A stretch of 64,000 bases of DNA, from the NCBI RefSeq assembly GCF_002245895.1, contig NZ_NPJZ01000001.1, positions 5,554,501 through 5,618,500 on the forward strand, in the 5' to 3' direction. Under the pieces are notes generated by a model that was not told the origin of the DNA, did not search any database, and saw nothing but the letters and a program-made list of their open reading frames with translations. Each line of letters opens with the position of its first letter. Position 1 is the stretch's first letter. Source of the DNA: Rhodococcus sp. OK302. GTDB lineage: Bacteria; Actinomycetota; Actinomycetes; Mycobacteriales; Mycobacteriaceae. Positions 43,947 through 52,979 of this stretch are shown here, one piece after another. Both the position numbers and the translations under genes were made by a program.

Positions 43947-45122
43947 GTGCGAGTCGCGATGATGACCAAGGAATATCCGCCGGAGATCTACGGCGGCGCA
44001 GGAGTACACGTCACCGAGCTCGTCGCTCAGATGAAGAAACTCGTCGACGTCGACGTCCACTGCATGGGAATTCCCCGCGACGACGCGATAGTCCACTCCC
44101 CCGATCCCGCGTTGGTCGGCGCCAACCCCACGTTGACGACGCTCTCCGCCGAACTTCGGATGGCCGCTGCGGCAAGCGGAGTCGACATCGTTCACTCGCA
44201 CACCTGGTACACCGGATTGGCCGGGCACCTGGCGTCGGCGCTCTACGACGTACCGCACGTCTTGACCGCGCACTCCCTCGAACCTCGACGTCCGTGGAAG
44301 GCCGAGCAATTGGGCGGCGGGTATCGCGTCTCGTCGTGGTCCGAACGCACGGCAATCGAGAACGCCGACGCCGTCATCGCGGTCAGTTCCGGCATGCGCC
44401 TCGATGTGCTCGACGCCTATCCGTCGCTGGACCCGACCCGTATTCATGTGGTCCGCAACGGAATCGACACGACAGTCTGGCATCCTGGCCCGGCTGCAGT
44501 GGCCGCCCAGTCTGCCCTGGCCACCATCGGCATCGACACCGAGCAGCCCATTGTCGCGTTTGTCGGGCGCATCACGAGGCAGAAGGGTGTCGGGCATCTG
44601 ATTGCCGCGGCACACGATTTTGATCCGTCGATCCAACTCGTCCTGTGTGCCGGCGCTCCCGATACTCCGGAGATCGCCGCCGAGACGGCGCAGGCAGTAG
44701 CGGACCTCGCCGCTCATCGCGGCAACGTGTTCTGGGTCCGCGAAATGCTTCCCACCGAACAGATCCGGGAAATACTCTCGGCCGCAACGGTTTTTGTCTG
44801 CCCTTCGGTCTACGAACCGCTGGGAATCGTCAATCTCGAAGCTATGGCCTGCGAAACCGCAGTTGTCGCTTCAGATGTGGGCGGCATCCCCGAGGTTGTC
44901 GATGACGGAGTAACCGGGCGCCTCGTCCACTACAACTCCTACGAGCCCAAGGCTTTCGAGGAGTCGCTGGCCGCAACGGTCAACGCTGTTGTGGCTGACC
45001 GAATCGGCGCCGACGCCATGGGCCGAGCGGGCCGCGTCCGAGCGATCAACGAATTCTCGTGGGCCGAAATCGCCAAACAGACCTTGGATGTCTACGACGA
45101 TGCAATCAAGCGCCGCTGTTGA
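43947..45122 (+). CDS. glgA: Glycogen synthase / alpha-maltose-1-phosphate synthase (GT4)
   Basis: The 391-residue GT-B glycosyltransferase begins MRVAMMTKEYPPEIYGGAGVH in the family manner and has the C-terminal donor motif with VGRITRQKG (about 207) and E-x7-E in VCPSVYEPLGIVNLEAMACE (about 288-307). In mycobacteria the equivalent (GlgM) uses ADP-glucose and glucose-1-phosphate to form maltose-1-phosphate for the GlgE pathway. Its 3' end overlaps the convergent methyltransferase gene by 17 bp. GTG start, probably leaderless. Confidence 0.92.
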   Translation: MRVAMMTKEYPPEIYGGAGVHVTELVAQMKKLVDVDVHCMGIPRDDAIVHSPDPALVGANPTLTTLSAELRMAAAASGVDIVHSHTWYTGLAGHLASALYDVPHVLTAHSLEPRRPWKAEQLGGGYRVSSWSERTAIENADAVIAVSSGMRLDVLDAYPSLDPTRIHVVRNGIDTTVWHPGPAAVAAQSALATIGIDTEQPIVAFVGRITRQKGVGHLIAAAHDFDPSIQLVLCAGAPDTPEIAAETAQAVADLAAHRGNVFWVREMLPTEQIREILSAATVFVCPSVYEPLGIVNLEAMACETAVVASDVGGIPEVVDDGVTGRLVHYNSYEPKAFEESLAATVNAVVADRIGADAMGRAGRVRAINEFSWAEIAKQTLDVYDDAIKRRC

Positions 45123-45957
45123 TCTTTCGGTAGGTGGAGATTGTTGCCGACGCAGTGATCTGGGTGCGCTCGGGTAGTTGTTCCACCGCGGCAGCAAGCT
45201 GACTGGCCGACAGGTGTCTCGCCGACGGACCCATCCCCACCAGATCGAGAACGTCGGAACGGTTGAGGTTCATCGTAAACTCGACGTCCTCGGAATGTTC
45301 ACGCTCGAACAGTCCGGCCATCGAGGACCCGAGCCGCTCTACCTTCTTGTCGTCGACACGAACCATGCCGAGTAACTCCACCAGTTCCGTCAGATGCCGA
45401 TCCGTGGGCGTGAGAACCACCAGGGAACCGTCATCAGCCAAGATGCGATGGGATTCACTGCCGTTGCGTGGAGCGAACACACAGAGCACGTGAGAGAGCG
45501 ACCCGTCGCGTATCGGCAACGGCTGCCACACATCTGCGACGATCGAACCGATGCGATCATGAACTTTGGCCGCTCGACGAGCCGCGAATTTCGATACGTC
45601 GAGGGCAATTCCCCGTGACTCGGGAATCCCGGTGATCACATGTTCGAGATATTGTCCTGTGCCGGAACCAATTTCGACGATCCGAGCAGGACCACTGCCG
45701 ACAGTACCGGCGCACGCAGACGCGACGCCGTCCATTAGCGGCTTGAAGTGTCCGCTACCGAGCAGTCTGGACCGCGCGGCAATCATCTCCGCGCTGTCGC
45801 CGGTAAATTTGGTGGACCCACCGCTGATCAGCGAGACGTAGCCCTGCCGGGCGACATCGAATCGGTGTCCCCGCGCGCATTCCGCGGAGCCGTCCACCAG
45901 ATCCAGTTCGGAGTGGCATTGCGGACACGCCAGTAGGTCGATCACTTCGGAGAGCAT
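45106..45957 (-). CDS. 23S rRNA (guanine-N1) methyltransferase, RlmA type
   Basis: The 283-residue protein starts at ATG 45957 (GAGGAC 4-5 nt upstream). A zinc ribbon CPQCHSELDL ... CARGH (about 11-32) precedes the SAM domain with VEIGSGTGQYL (about 95) and FAPRNGSE (about 163). This layout is that of RlmA/TlrB enzymes that methylate G745 or G748 of 23S rRNA, linked to macrolide response in some species. Specificity cannot be read. Confidence 0.88.
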   Translation of the reverse strand: MLSEVIDLLACPQCHSELDLVDGSAECARGHRFDVARQGYVSLISGGSTKFTGDSAEMIAARSRLLGSGHFKPLMDGVASACAGTVGSGPARIVEIGSGTGQYLEHVITGIPESRGIALDVSKFAARRAAKVHDRIGSIVADVWQPLPIRDGSLSHVLCVFAPRNGSESHRILADDGSLVVLTPTDRHLTELVELLGMVRVDDKKVERLGSSMAGLFEREHSEDVEFTMNLNRSDVLDLVGMGPSARHLSASQLAAAVEQLPERTQITASATISTYRKINSGA

Positions 45958-46080
45958 TGGTCCTCGTCCCACATATCCGTTACACATACTGCAGGCACCG
46001 CCACCGCAGGTACACACACTTCAGGCCCCGCACCGAAGATCGGTTACGGAGCCTGGGTGCACTCTTCTACCTGGACCCGA

Positions 46081-46248
46081 CTAGCTGGTGACGTTCGTGA
46101 GTTCCACACCGAGCGCAGCAGCTTCATCCGGGGTCAGCTCGACGACAAGGCGTCCGCCACCCTCGAGTGGAACCCGCATGACGATTCCTCGTCCCTCTTT
46201 GGTTGCTTCGAGGGGACCGTCCCCGGTCCGGGGCTTCATGGCCGCCAT
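46081..46248 (-). CDS. DUF3117 small conserved protein
   Basis: The 55-residue protein starts MAAMKPRTGDGPLEATKE with a GGAGG/AGAGG region upstream. It matches the short DUF3117 family conserved across actinobacteria (Rv1211 in M. tuberculosis sits in the same place). Function is unknown. A frame extending to 46338 has no good start and is not used. Confidence 0.85.
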   Translation of the reverse strand: MAAMKPRTGDGPLEATKEGRGIVMRVPLEGGGRLVVELTPDEAAALGVELTNVTS

Positions 46249-46393
46249 CCTCTGCTCCCTCCAGATCTGCGCTGCACTGCACTGCGCGTCGACAAACGGT
46301 GTGCCCCGCCAACGATCAGCGAGGCTCGTAGCCTCCATTGTTCCCTATCGGCTCGGGAACCGGGAATTTGAGTCGCATTTTCGGGTGTTCCGA

Positions 46394-46969
46394 CTACCTT
46401 CCGGGCAGTACCGGAACCCAACAATCGGCAACATGATCGTCCACCATGCCGGTGGCCTGCATGAGCGCATAAGCCGTGGTAGGACCAATAAACTTGAACC
46501 CGAGACGTTTAAGTTCCTTAGCCATCGCAGTCGATTCCGGGGTTACTGCCGGGACGTCTGCAATTGATGCAAGCCGCGCGGTGCGTCGCGGCGGTGCAAA
46601 CGACCAAAGCAACGAATCGAGATCCAATTCCGGAGAATTCACGAGTAGTCGAGCATTGGAAATCGTCGCTTCGATTTTCGACCTGTTGCGGACGATCAAC
46701 GCATCCTCGAGTAGCCGATCCACGTCGGCGGAGTCGTACTCTGCGACTTTCTCCGGAACAAAGCCGTCGAATGCGGATCGAAAAGCCTCACGTTTGCGCA
46801 AAATCGTGATCCACGAAAGTCCGGATTGGAAAGCTTCGAGTGCCAACCGCTCGAACAGCGCGTCACGTCCGTGCAGGGGTTGTCCCCATTCGTGGTCGTG
46901 GTAGTCCCGATAGATGGTGTCGTCGGCACTCGACGTCACCCAGCCGCATCGAATCAGTCCGTCAGTCAT
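46394..46969 (-). CDS. tagA: DNA-3-methyladenine glycosylase I
   Basis: Using ATG 46969, the 191-residue protein has the TagA pattern: CGWV (about 8-11), YRDYHDHEWG (about 19-28), LFERLALEAFQSGLSWITIL and a C-terminal zinc-linked His/Cys set (GMVDDHVADCWV). It removes 3-methyladenine from DNA. Its start overlaps the DivIVA-like gene's stop by 8 bp, so they are coupled. Confidence 0.93.
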   Translation of the reverse strand: MTDGLIRCGWVTSSADDTIYRDYHDHEWGQPLHGRDALFERLALEAFQSGLSWITILRKREAFRSAFDGFVPEKVAEYDSADVDRLLEDALIVRNRSKIEATISNARLLVNSPELDLDSLLWSFAPPRRTARLASIADVPAVTPESTAMAKELKRLGFKFIGPTTAYALMQATGMVDDHVADCWVPVLPGR

Positions 46970-47330
46970 CTGCCGGACGCTCACTCACCGGAGTCGGTTC
47001 CGGCTCCGGTTCGGTAAGCAGTTCGGGTTCGGCCTCTTCGCTCGGCCCGGAATCCCGCTGCTCCAATTGCGTACGGAGATAATCGATTTCCATACCGAGG
47101 CGATGCAGAGCCCAATCAACTTCACTCGCCTTGTAGCCGCGCAGAACCTGCTGGAATCGCAACGCGTCGACGTCTGCACCCGTCACACCTTCGGCCGGCA
47201 GAACGGTCGCGGTGGTCCCCGGGGGAAGCGGCGGCAGTTCTTCCGAGCGCCCGAAAACGGCACTCGCACCGAGGAAGATCGCCCCGCCGACAAGCGCCAT
47301 GACAATCAGGTACTGGAGGATCGTCAGCAT
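46962..47330 (-). CDS. DivIVA-domain membrane protein (Rv1209-like)
   Basis: The 122-residue protein (ATG 47330; ATG 47348 also possible) has an N-terminal membrane helix (LTILQYLIVMALVGGAIFL), a short linker, a DivIVA-type coiled coil (FQQVLRGYKASEVDWALHRL, about 66-85) and an acidic Glu/Pro tail. The same gene precedes tagA in mycobacteria. It may be tethered near the pole or septum; this is inference. The lone tnpB gene ends 36 bp upstream of ATG 47330. Confidence 0.82.
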   Translation of the reverse strand: MLTILQYLIVMALVGGAIFLGASAVFGRSEELPPLPPGTTATVLPAEGVTGADVDALRFQQVLRGYKASEVDWALHRLGMEIDYLRTQLEQRDSGPSEEAEPELLTEPEPEPTPVSERPADD

Positions 47331-47366
47331 GCCCCGATACTTCCACACCGGAGCGGTCAGACCCGT

Positions 47367-48893
47367 TCATTTTGAGTGTTGTTTAATACACTCGTCATGA
47401 GCGACCGGATTGCCCCGGCCACGTTCACCACCAGGTGGTGTTCCCGCGGCAATACCGTCCGCCCGCACAACGGCGGGTCTTACGTTTGGTTTCCGTCGGG
47501 CTTCTTTACCGTCTCGTCCGCAACTCGCCGAAGACGCACCGCCCGTGGCCACCGCTGCGAGGGCAGCGAGGTTCAGAGCAGCATTGTGATCACGATCGCT
47601 GCGGAAACCGCACGCATCGCAGGTGAACACCCGAACCTTCAACGGCAGCTTGGCTTTCACTACCGAACAGTTCGAGCAGGTCTTACTCGACGGAAACCAC
47701 CGATCCGCCACCACCAGACCGGTCCCGGCCCAACCAGTTTTGTAGGTGACTTGCCGCCGGATCTCCCCAAACGCCGCATCATGCAACGCCCGATTCAACC
47801 CCTTCTTGTCGACGCCACCGGATCGGGTCATCCCGGCGACATTCAAATTTTCGACCACGACGGTGTCGAACTCCTCGACCAGCCGGGTGGTCAGCTTGTG
47901 CAGGTAATCGCGGCGAGTATTCCCGATCCGGGTGTGCACCTGCCGAACCCTTCCCTGCGTGCGCAGCCACCGCTTCGACGGTTCCTGGTTTGTGCGGCGA
48001 TCCGGGCCCGTACGCCGAGACGCTTGGCGTTGCAGACGACGTAACGCCTTCGCCTGTCTACGTGCATGTTTCGGGTTCTCGATCATCTCCCCGGTGGAGA
48101 GAACCGCAAGATGTTTGACACCGACATCGACGCCGACCACCGAGTTGCCGCGCCGGAGGCCGGTGGCGCTGCCGGTGACGACGGTTTCCGGGTGTAGTGC
48201 CCGCGCTGGGATGGTCGTTTCGACGGAGAACGACACCTGCCACCGGCCACCCCGAAACGAGACGGTCGCCGACCTGATGCGGGCCGTTCCGGCTGTCGTT
48301 TTGCGGGCCAGTTTGCGGGTCGATTCCGCAGTCTTGACGACCCCGATCCGCGGGAGCTGCACATGGCGACGATCACCACCACCAGTAACCAACCCGAGGG
48401 CGCCGGTGGTGAACCGGCACGAGAGCACGGCCTGTTTGTTTCCAAATCGCGGAAACCCCATCGTCCCTTGACGTTTCCCGGTGCGGGCAGCGTTCCAGTT
48501 CGACAACGCCGCAGCACAGTTCGCGATACCGCTGCTGTAGGACTCCTTCGAGTTCTCCGGCCACCACGGCACACCCGTCTCACGGTTGACCGCGACCGCA
48601 TTTTTCACGGTGTTCCAGTGTTTTCGCAAGCTGTACGCCGACCACGACAATGACGGTGTCAACTCGGAATCGGGGATGTCGTACGAGCGTTCGGCGGTCC
48701 GTTGATCCAGGTTCGCTTGCACCTGATCCAGTGCCCAGTTGTAGGCGTACCGCTGCGCCCCGCAATGCGAGCGCAGCATCGTGGCTTGGTCGGGGGTGGG
48801 GTCGAGGACGTACACGAACGCCCGGATCACGGACCTGCCTGGTTCTGTTGCGGCACTGTCGGTATCGGCAGCGACGATCACACCGGTAGCCAT
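47367..48893 (-). CDS. tnpB: Lone TnpB RNA-guided nuclease, second type (IS607-like)
   Basis: The ATG at 48893 (AGGTG 6 nt upstream) gives 508 residues. The N-terminal part reads VIRAFVYVLDPTPDQATML as in IS607-linked TnpB. The RuvC triad is complete: Asp about 256 in GVDVGV, Glu about 349 in VVENLN, Asp about 435 in DRDHNAALN. The zinc ribbon has C406-x2-C409 and C425-x2-C428. The last ~60 residues are low-complexity, as when omega-RNA scaffold overlaps the gene's 3' end; a CACCACC/GGTGGTG hairpin (47426-47440) lies there. No recombinase is adjacent. It interrupts the DivIVA-like gene/gpgS neighbourhood. Confidence 0.92.
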   Translation of the reverse strand: MATGVIVAADTDSAATEPGRSVIRAFVYVLDPTPDQATMLRSHCGAQRYAYNWALDQVQANLDQRTAERSYDIPDSELTPSLSWSAYSLRKHWNTVKNAVAVNRETGVPWWPENSKESYSSGIANCAAALSNWNAARTGKRQGTMGFPRFGNKQAVLSCRFTTGALGLVTGGGDRRHVQLPRIGVVKTAESTRKLARKTTAGTARIRSATVSFRGGRWQVSFSVETTIPARALHPETVVTGSATGLRRGNSVVGVDVGVKHLAVLSTGEMIENPKHARRQAKALRRLQRQASRRTGPDRRTNQEPSKRWLRTQGRVRQVHTRIGNTRRDYLHKLTTRLVEEFDTVVVENLNVAGMTRSGGVDKKGLNRALHDAAFGEIRRQVTYKTGWAGTGLVVADRWFPSSKTCSNCSVVKAKLPLKVRVFTCDACGFRSDRDHNAALNLAALAAVATGGASSASCGRDGKEARRKPNVRPAVVRADGIAAGTPPGGERGRGNPVAHDECIKQHSK

Positions 48894-48931
48894 GTTGTGC
48901 ACCTGATCGTCAACTCCCCCCAGAGTCAGTC

Positions 48932-48954
48932 GTTGTCGGTCATCACCCGACAAC
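48932..48954. repeat. Perfect hairpin upstream of the second tnpB
   Basis: GTTGTCGG and CCGACAAC are perfect 8-bp arms around a 7-nt loop, about 40-60 bp upstream of the tnpB start. It may mark the left end of the element or control tnpB. Confidence 0.4.
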
Positions 48955-49170
48955 AGAAAAGATACAACGAGGCACCGACAAGAACGGCTCGACGCATTCG
49001 CACCCAGATGGGATTACCCTCGCCGATACTCGACACATCCGGATTGACAAGTAGCTTGCGTAGGGTGGTGTGTTTGTCGCTGTGGCCGGACCCGATCGCG
49101 GCGACGGTCTACCACGGCCTCAGACCGTATCTGTCGATGTGGCACGTTCGATCACCGCCGACTGCTGTTC

Positions 49171-49191
49171 CCGGTCAGCTTTTCTGACCGG
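49171..49191 (-). terminator. Hairpin downstream of gpgS
   Basis: CCGGTCAG and CTGACCGG pair perfectly around a CTTTT loop, 50-70 bp past the gpgS stop. No U-run follows, so termination would be weak or rho-assisted. Confidence 0.5.
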
Positions 49192-49240
49192 CCATTCACC
49201 GTCACCGGACAGAACTACATCAATCAACACAAAACTGTCC

Positions 49241-50197
49241 TCATTGACCAACAGTTGGGAACCCCGCGCTGCGGATAATCGAATTCATCGGCGGCCGATC
49301 GAGCAGCGACACCTCGGTGGTCTCCGGCACGAACGAATCACCGTCGACAAGAAACTGCGTCAACCCGGCACCGGAATCCTCGATGCCACATCTGCGCAGC
49401 ATCGTCCCGATAATCTGACGGCTCATCACACCCAACTCGCCCAGCGGCCGGTTGCGATGTTTGCGCACCCCGAGATTGACCTGACCGATCGCGCCGAGAC
49501 CCAACGAGTCGTAGGTATCGAGGAGCAGTCCGATCTCGACGCCGTATCCGGCCGCGAAAGGCACGGCGGACAGCAGTTCCCGGGTTCCGGCATACTCACC
49601 GCCCAGCGGCTGGAGTACTGCCGTGAGCTCGGGTCGCAGAGCCGCCAGCATCGGCCGAGCCACCAGCTCGGTAACCCGTCCACCGCCATTGGCGTCCTCA
49701 GTCCCGCTGACACGCAACGGGCGGCGGTAATACCCCTTCACGAGGTGAATACCGTCGACGGTCAGCAAGGGACCCAACAACTTCGGAACAAACGCCGGAT
49801 CGGGGTTGATCAGATCTGAGTCCACGAAGGCGATCAGATCACCCGTCGTCGCCGCAATCGATCGCCACAAGACCTCACCCTTGCCGGCTGCCGGTGGGAG
49901 CGACGGGACAGCGCTCTCACGGCTGATCACGCGCGCGCCGGCAGCGCGTGCCCGCTTCGCGGTGCGATCGGTGGATCCGGAATCGAGCACGATCAGTTCA
50001 TCCACCAAACCGCCGAGCAACGGATGAATGGTGTCGACCACCGATGCGACGGTCTTCTCTTCGTTGAGGGCGGGCAGCACCACCGAAATCGTTCGGCCGG
50101 CTTTCGCTGCTTCGAGTTCCTCGACCGTCCAACTCGGGTGATCCCAGCTGTTGGCTTCGGACCAGGTGCGGGTGGACCCCGCCCCGGTGATGCTCAT
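49241..50197 (-). CDS. gpgS: Glucosyl-3-phosphoglycerate synthase
   Basis: The 318-residue GT-A enzyme (family GT81) has VVLPALNEEKTVASVV (about 38-53), LDSGSTDRT (about 71) and the metal motif FVDSDL (about 123-128). It transfers glucose from UDP-glucose to 3-phosphoglycerate, the first step of methylglucose lipopolysaccharide synthesis in mycolata. It overlaps folP2 by 4 bp. Confidence 0.94.
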   Translation of the reverse strand: MSITGAGSTRTWSEANSWDHPSWTVEELEAAKAGRTISVVLPALNEEKTVASVVDTIHPLLGGLVDELIVLDSGSTDRTAKRARAAGARVISRESAVPSLPPAAGKGEVLWRSIAATTGDLIAFVDSDLINPDPAFVPKLLGPLLTVDGIHLVKGYYRRPLRVSGTEDANGGGRVTELVARPMLAALRPELTAVLQPLGGEYAGTRELLSAVPFAAGYGVEIGLLLDTYDSLGLGAIGQVNLGVRKHRNRPLGELGVMSRQIIGTMLRRCGIEDSGAGLTQFLVDGDSFVPETTEVSLLDRPPMNSIIRSAGFPTVGQ

Positions 50198-51102
50198 GCC
50201 AGTCCTCGCACAGTCCGGACCGGGGCGCGTCGACCCTGGATTGCCGCCACCATGTCGACCACCCGGCGAGTAGATGCCACCTCGTGGACCCGGAACACTC
50301 GGGCGCCGCCTGCCGCGGCCATTGCTGTCGCTGCCAATGTTCCCTCCAACCTCTCGGAAAGCTCCACACCAAGAGTCTCCCCGATGAAGTCCTTATTGCT
50401 CAGTGCCATCAGCACTGGCCACCCGGTGTTTACAAGAACGTCCACTTTTCGCAACAACTCGAGCCCGTGGAAGGTGTTCTTGCCGAAATCATGGGTGGGA
50501 TCGATCAGAATTGCGTCGCGCGGAACGCCCAGGGCGACGGCTCGTTCCGCAGCCGAGACAACTTCGTTCACGACATCCGCGACAACATCGGCGTACCGGA
50601 CGCGGTGCGGGCGTGTGCGCGGAACGGCTCCCCCGGTATGCGAGCAGACAATTCCCGCCCCGGTTTCGGCGGCGACCATCACCAACTCGGGATCGGCCCC
50701 GGCCCAGGTGTCATTGATCAGGTCGGCGCCTTCCTGGCGAGCAAGAAGCGCGACGTCACTTCGCCAGGTGTCGATGCTGATCAGCATGTCCGGGTACTTG
50801 GCGCGAATCGCTGCCACGAAGGGCACCACTCGACGGATTTCCTCGTCTGTATCCACCAGATCACCCGGTCCGGCTTTCACGCCGCCGATGTCCACCAAGT
50901 CGGCGCCCTCGTCCACAGCGCGGTCCACCGCCGCCATCGCGGCGGAATCCGAGAACGTCGCGCCCTGGTCGTAGAACGAGTCGGGTGTTCGGTTGACGAT
51001 CGCCATGACCAACGCACGATCGACCGCGACGAGGCGCCCACACAATGTGGGCGCCGGCTCTGGCTGCGCGGGTGAACCGGCGAATGAAGACATGCCGTTC
51101 AT
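50194..51102 (-). CDS. folP2: Dihydropteroate synthase homologue FolP2
   Basis: The 302-residue DHPS-like TIM barrel (ATG 51102; ATG 51093 also possible) has VMAIVNRTPDSFYD (about 32-45), DLVDIGGVKAGPG (about 68-80), ISIDTWRSDVA (about 112) and LSNKDFIGETLGV (about 231). The second loop reads GGVKAGPG rather than the usual GGEST-type motif, as in mycobacterial FolP2, which in M. leprae and M. tuberculosis studies lacks DHPS activity. A related pterin or unknown role is possible. It lies between gpgS and fadD6. Confidence 0.9.
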   Translation of the reverse strand: MNGMSSFAGSPAQPEPAPTLCGRLVAVDRALVMAIVNRTPDSFYDQGATFSDSAAMAAVDRAVDEGADLVDIGGVKAGPGDLVDTDEEIRRVVPFVAAIRAKYPDMLISIDTWRSDVALLARQEGADLINDTWAGADPELVMVAAETGAGIVCSHTGGAVPRTRPHRVRYADVVADVVNEVVSAAERAVALGVPRDAILIDPTHDFGKNTFHGLELLRKVDVLVNTGWPVLMALSNKDFIGETLGVELSERLEGTLAATAMAAAGGARVFRVHEVASTRRVVDMVAAIQGRRAPVRTVRGLA

Positions 51103-51123
51103 ACTGGCATGACAGATGGGCGT

Positions 51124-52896
51124 CTAGCCCTTGGGGATCGCACCGGCTGCGACCTCGCCGACGTAACCGTCGTACGAACCCGCGTAGCCACTCTCACGGC
51201 CGGTGAGAACGTACAGGCTGTCCATGCCGACGTCGTATCCGTCGTTGCGCAGTTCCACCTTGCGCGACTTGAACGTGCTGGTGTGTTCGAGAGAGTCGAC
51301 GATGCGAATGAACAACGGAACGGCGTAGCCGGGGAGCTTTCCGTACAGGTGGGCCGCGATGGTGCTGCCGTCGACGGCGTGACCGTCACGCAACTTCACT
51401 GCTGCCATACCGGCGCGGCCGTCGGTCCCCGGGATTTCGACGCCGTAGACGACGGCTTCCTCGATCGCCGGATGCGAACTGAGTGCGCCCTCGACCTCGG
51501 TGGTTGCGACGTTCTCACCCTTCCACCGGAAGGTGTCGCCGAGTCTGTCGACGAAGGCCACGTGACCCCAGCCCTGCTTGCGCACGAGGTCACCCGTGTC
51601 GAACCAGGTGTCGCCGTCCTTGAAACCGTCCCGGACCAACTTGCTGTTGCTCGCGGCTTCGTCGGTGTATCCGTCGAACGGCGCACGATCGGTGATCTTG
51701 GAGAGCAGGAGGCCGACGGATCCCGTCGGTACCTTGCGCAACCGCCCGTCGGGACCGCGCAGAGCCTTCCCGGTTTCTTCGTCGAATTCGACGACGGCGT
51801 GTGGCAGCGGGCAGATTCCGGCGGTCTTGTCGACATTGAGTGCATTGACAAAGGCGATGTTGCATTCACTGGCGCCGTAGAACTCGGCTACCCGCTTGAT
51901 GCCGAAGCGTTCGGTGAATTCGGCCCAGATTTCGGGTCGCAACCCGTTTCCGACCATGAGACGGACCGCGTTGTCGCGGTCGGTGGGCTTCTCGGGCTGA
52001 TTGAGCAGGTAACGACACAGTTCGCCGATGTAGGCGAATGCCGTTGCCTTGTTCAGGGAGATGTCGTCCCAGAATCGCGACGCCGAGAACTGCCGTCCGA
52101 TGGCGAGCGTTGCCCCGGACGCCAGCACCGACGACAGCGACACCGTCAAGGCATTGTTGTGATAGAGCGGCAGGCAGCAGTACAGGGTGTCCGAACTGCG
52201 CAAACGGACGCCCATCAGTCCGAGACCGGACATCGACTTGAGCCAGCGAAAGTGAGTCATCAAGCTGGCCTTGGGCATTCCGGTGGTACCGGACGTGAAG
52301 ATGTAGAACGCCTTTTCCTTGGCGAGGATTTCGGCCGTCACTGCCGGGTTGGTGGCGTCGGCCGTCTTCGCACGTTCTTCGAGTTCGCTGTAGAGAAGTT
52401 GCTGCGGCGCGGCAAAGCCGTCGGGCAGGGTTTCGAGCGACTCTTCACACTCGTCGGCCACTACCAGCACGCGGGCGCCGATCAGCGTAAGACTGTGCGC
52501 GAGAACATCATCACGCTGGTTGTAGTTCAGCATGCCTGCGGCCGCACCGAGTTTGACTGCAGCCAAAGCGATCAACAGCGATTCGGGCGTGTTCTTGCCC
52601 AAGATCGCAACAACGTCACCGCGCTGGACTCCGATGCCGCGCAGGACGTCGGCGTAGCGGTTGACCTTTGTGTTGGCGTCGGCGTAACTGGTTGCGCGGC
52701 CTTCGAACCGGATGAACGGCCGCGACGGATGGGCATGAGCGTTCTTCTGAAAGATCAGTCCGATGGACTCTGCGGCGGAGGGCTTGCGGGTCAGGCCCGC
52801 TGCCCCCTGCAAGAGGATGGGCACTTCGGTGATCATCGACGGCAGTTTCACCGCGAGATCCAGTAGACCGATAGTCGTGCGGGCTTCCGAACTCAT
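51124..52896 (-). CDS. fadD6: Long-chain acyl-CoA synthetase FadD6
   Basis: The 590-residue ANL enzyme has the P-loop YIFTSGTTGMPKASLMTH (about 190-207), adenylation core with YGASECN (about 338) and the WFDTGDLVR hinge region (about 430). It belongs to the FATP/FadD6 subgroup that activates long or very long fatty acids with ATP and CoA. The ATG is preceded by GGGGAAAC. It is part of a same-strand run with folP2 and gpgS. Confidence 0.93.
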   Translation of the reverse strand: MSSEARTTIGLLDLAVKLPSMITEVPILLQGAAGLTRKPSAAESIGLIFQKNAHAHPSRPFIRFEGRATSYADANTKVNRYADVLRGIGVQRGDVVAILGKNTPESLLIALAAVKLGAAAGMLNYNQRDDVLAHSLTLIGARVLVVADECEESLETLPDGFAAPQQLLYSELEERAKTADATNPAVTAEILAKEKAFYIFTSGTTGMPKASLMTHFRWLKSMSGLGLMGVRLRSSDTLYCCLPLYHNNALTVSLSSVLASGATLAIGRQFSASRFWDDISLNKATAFAYIGELCRYLLNQPEKPTDRDNAVRLMVGNGLRPEIWAEFTERFGIKRVAEFYGASECNIAFVNALNVDKTAGICPLPHAVVEFDEETGKALRGPDGRLRKVPTGSVGLLLSKITDRAPFDGYTDEAASNSKLVRDGFKDGDTWFDTGDLVRKQGWGHVAFVDRLGDTFRWKGENVATTEVEGALSSHPAIEEAVVYGVEIPGTDGRAGMAAVKLRDGHAVDGSTIAAHLYGKLPGYAVPLFIRIVDSLEHTSTFKSRKVELRNDGYDVGMDSLYVLTGRESGYAGSYDGYVGEVAAGAIPKG

Positions 52897-52936
52897 GTTT
52901 CCCCAATCACGTATCCGGCGCCTGCGCAGTCGCCTC

Positions 52937-52966
52937 GGGCCACCTTACTTCACAGTAAGGTGGCCC
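52937..52966. terminator. Perfect 13-bp hairpin between LOG genes and fadD6
   Basis: GGGCCACCTTACT and AGTAAGGTGGCCC pair perfectly around TCAC. It lies 14 bp past the LOG gene stop and 41 bp before fadD6. Without a U-run it is either a terminator of the LOG transcript or an operator. Confidence 0.55.
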
Positions 52967-52979
52967 GTCACGCACTTGA

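Larger units (their letters stand above)
47367..48954 (-). mobile_element. TnpB-only element between DivIVA-like gene and gpgS
   Basis: Minimal extent from the tnpB stop to the hairpin upstream of the gene (48932-48954). True ends are not defined; typical IS607 elements end in short structured sequence rather than terminal inverted repeats. Insertion between genes that I recall as adjacent in M. tuberculosis supports mobility in the past. Confidence 0.4.
48894..49240. other. Region between tnpB and gpgS
   Basis: This 347-bp stretch lies upstream of tnpB and downstream of gpgS. It contains two perfect hairpins (48932-48954 and 49171-49191) and otherwise no supported gene. Part of it is probably element-borne. 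Confidence 0.5.
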
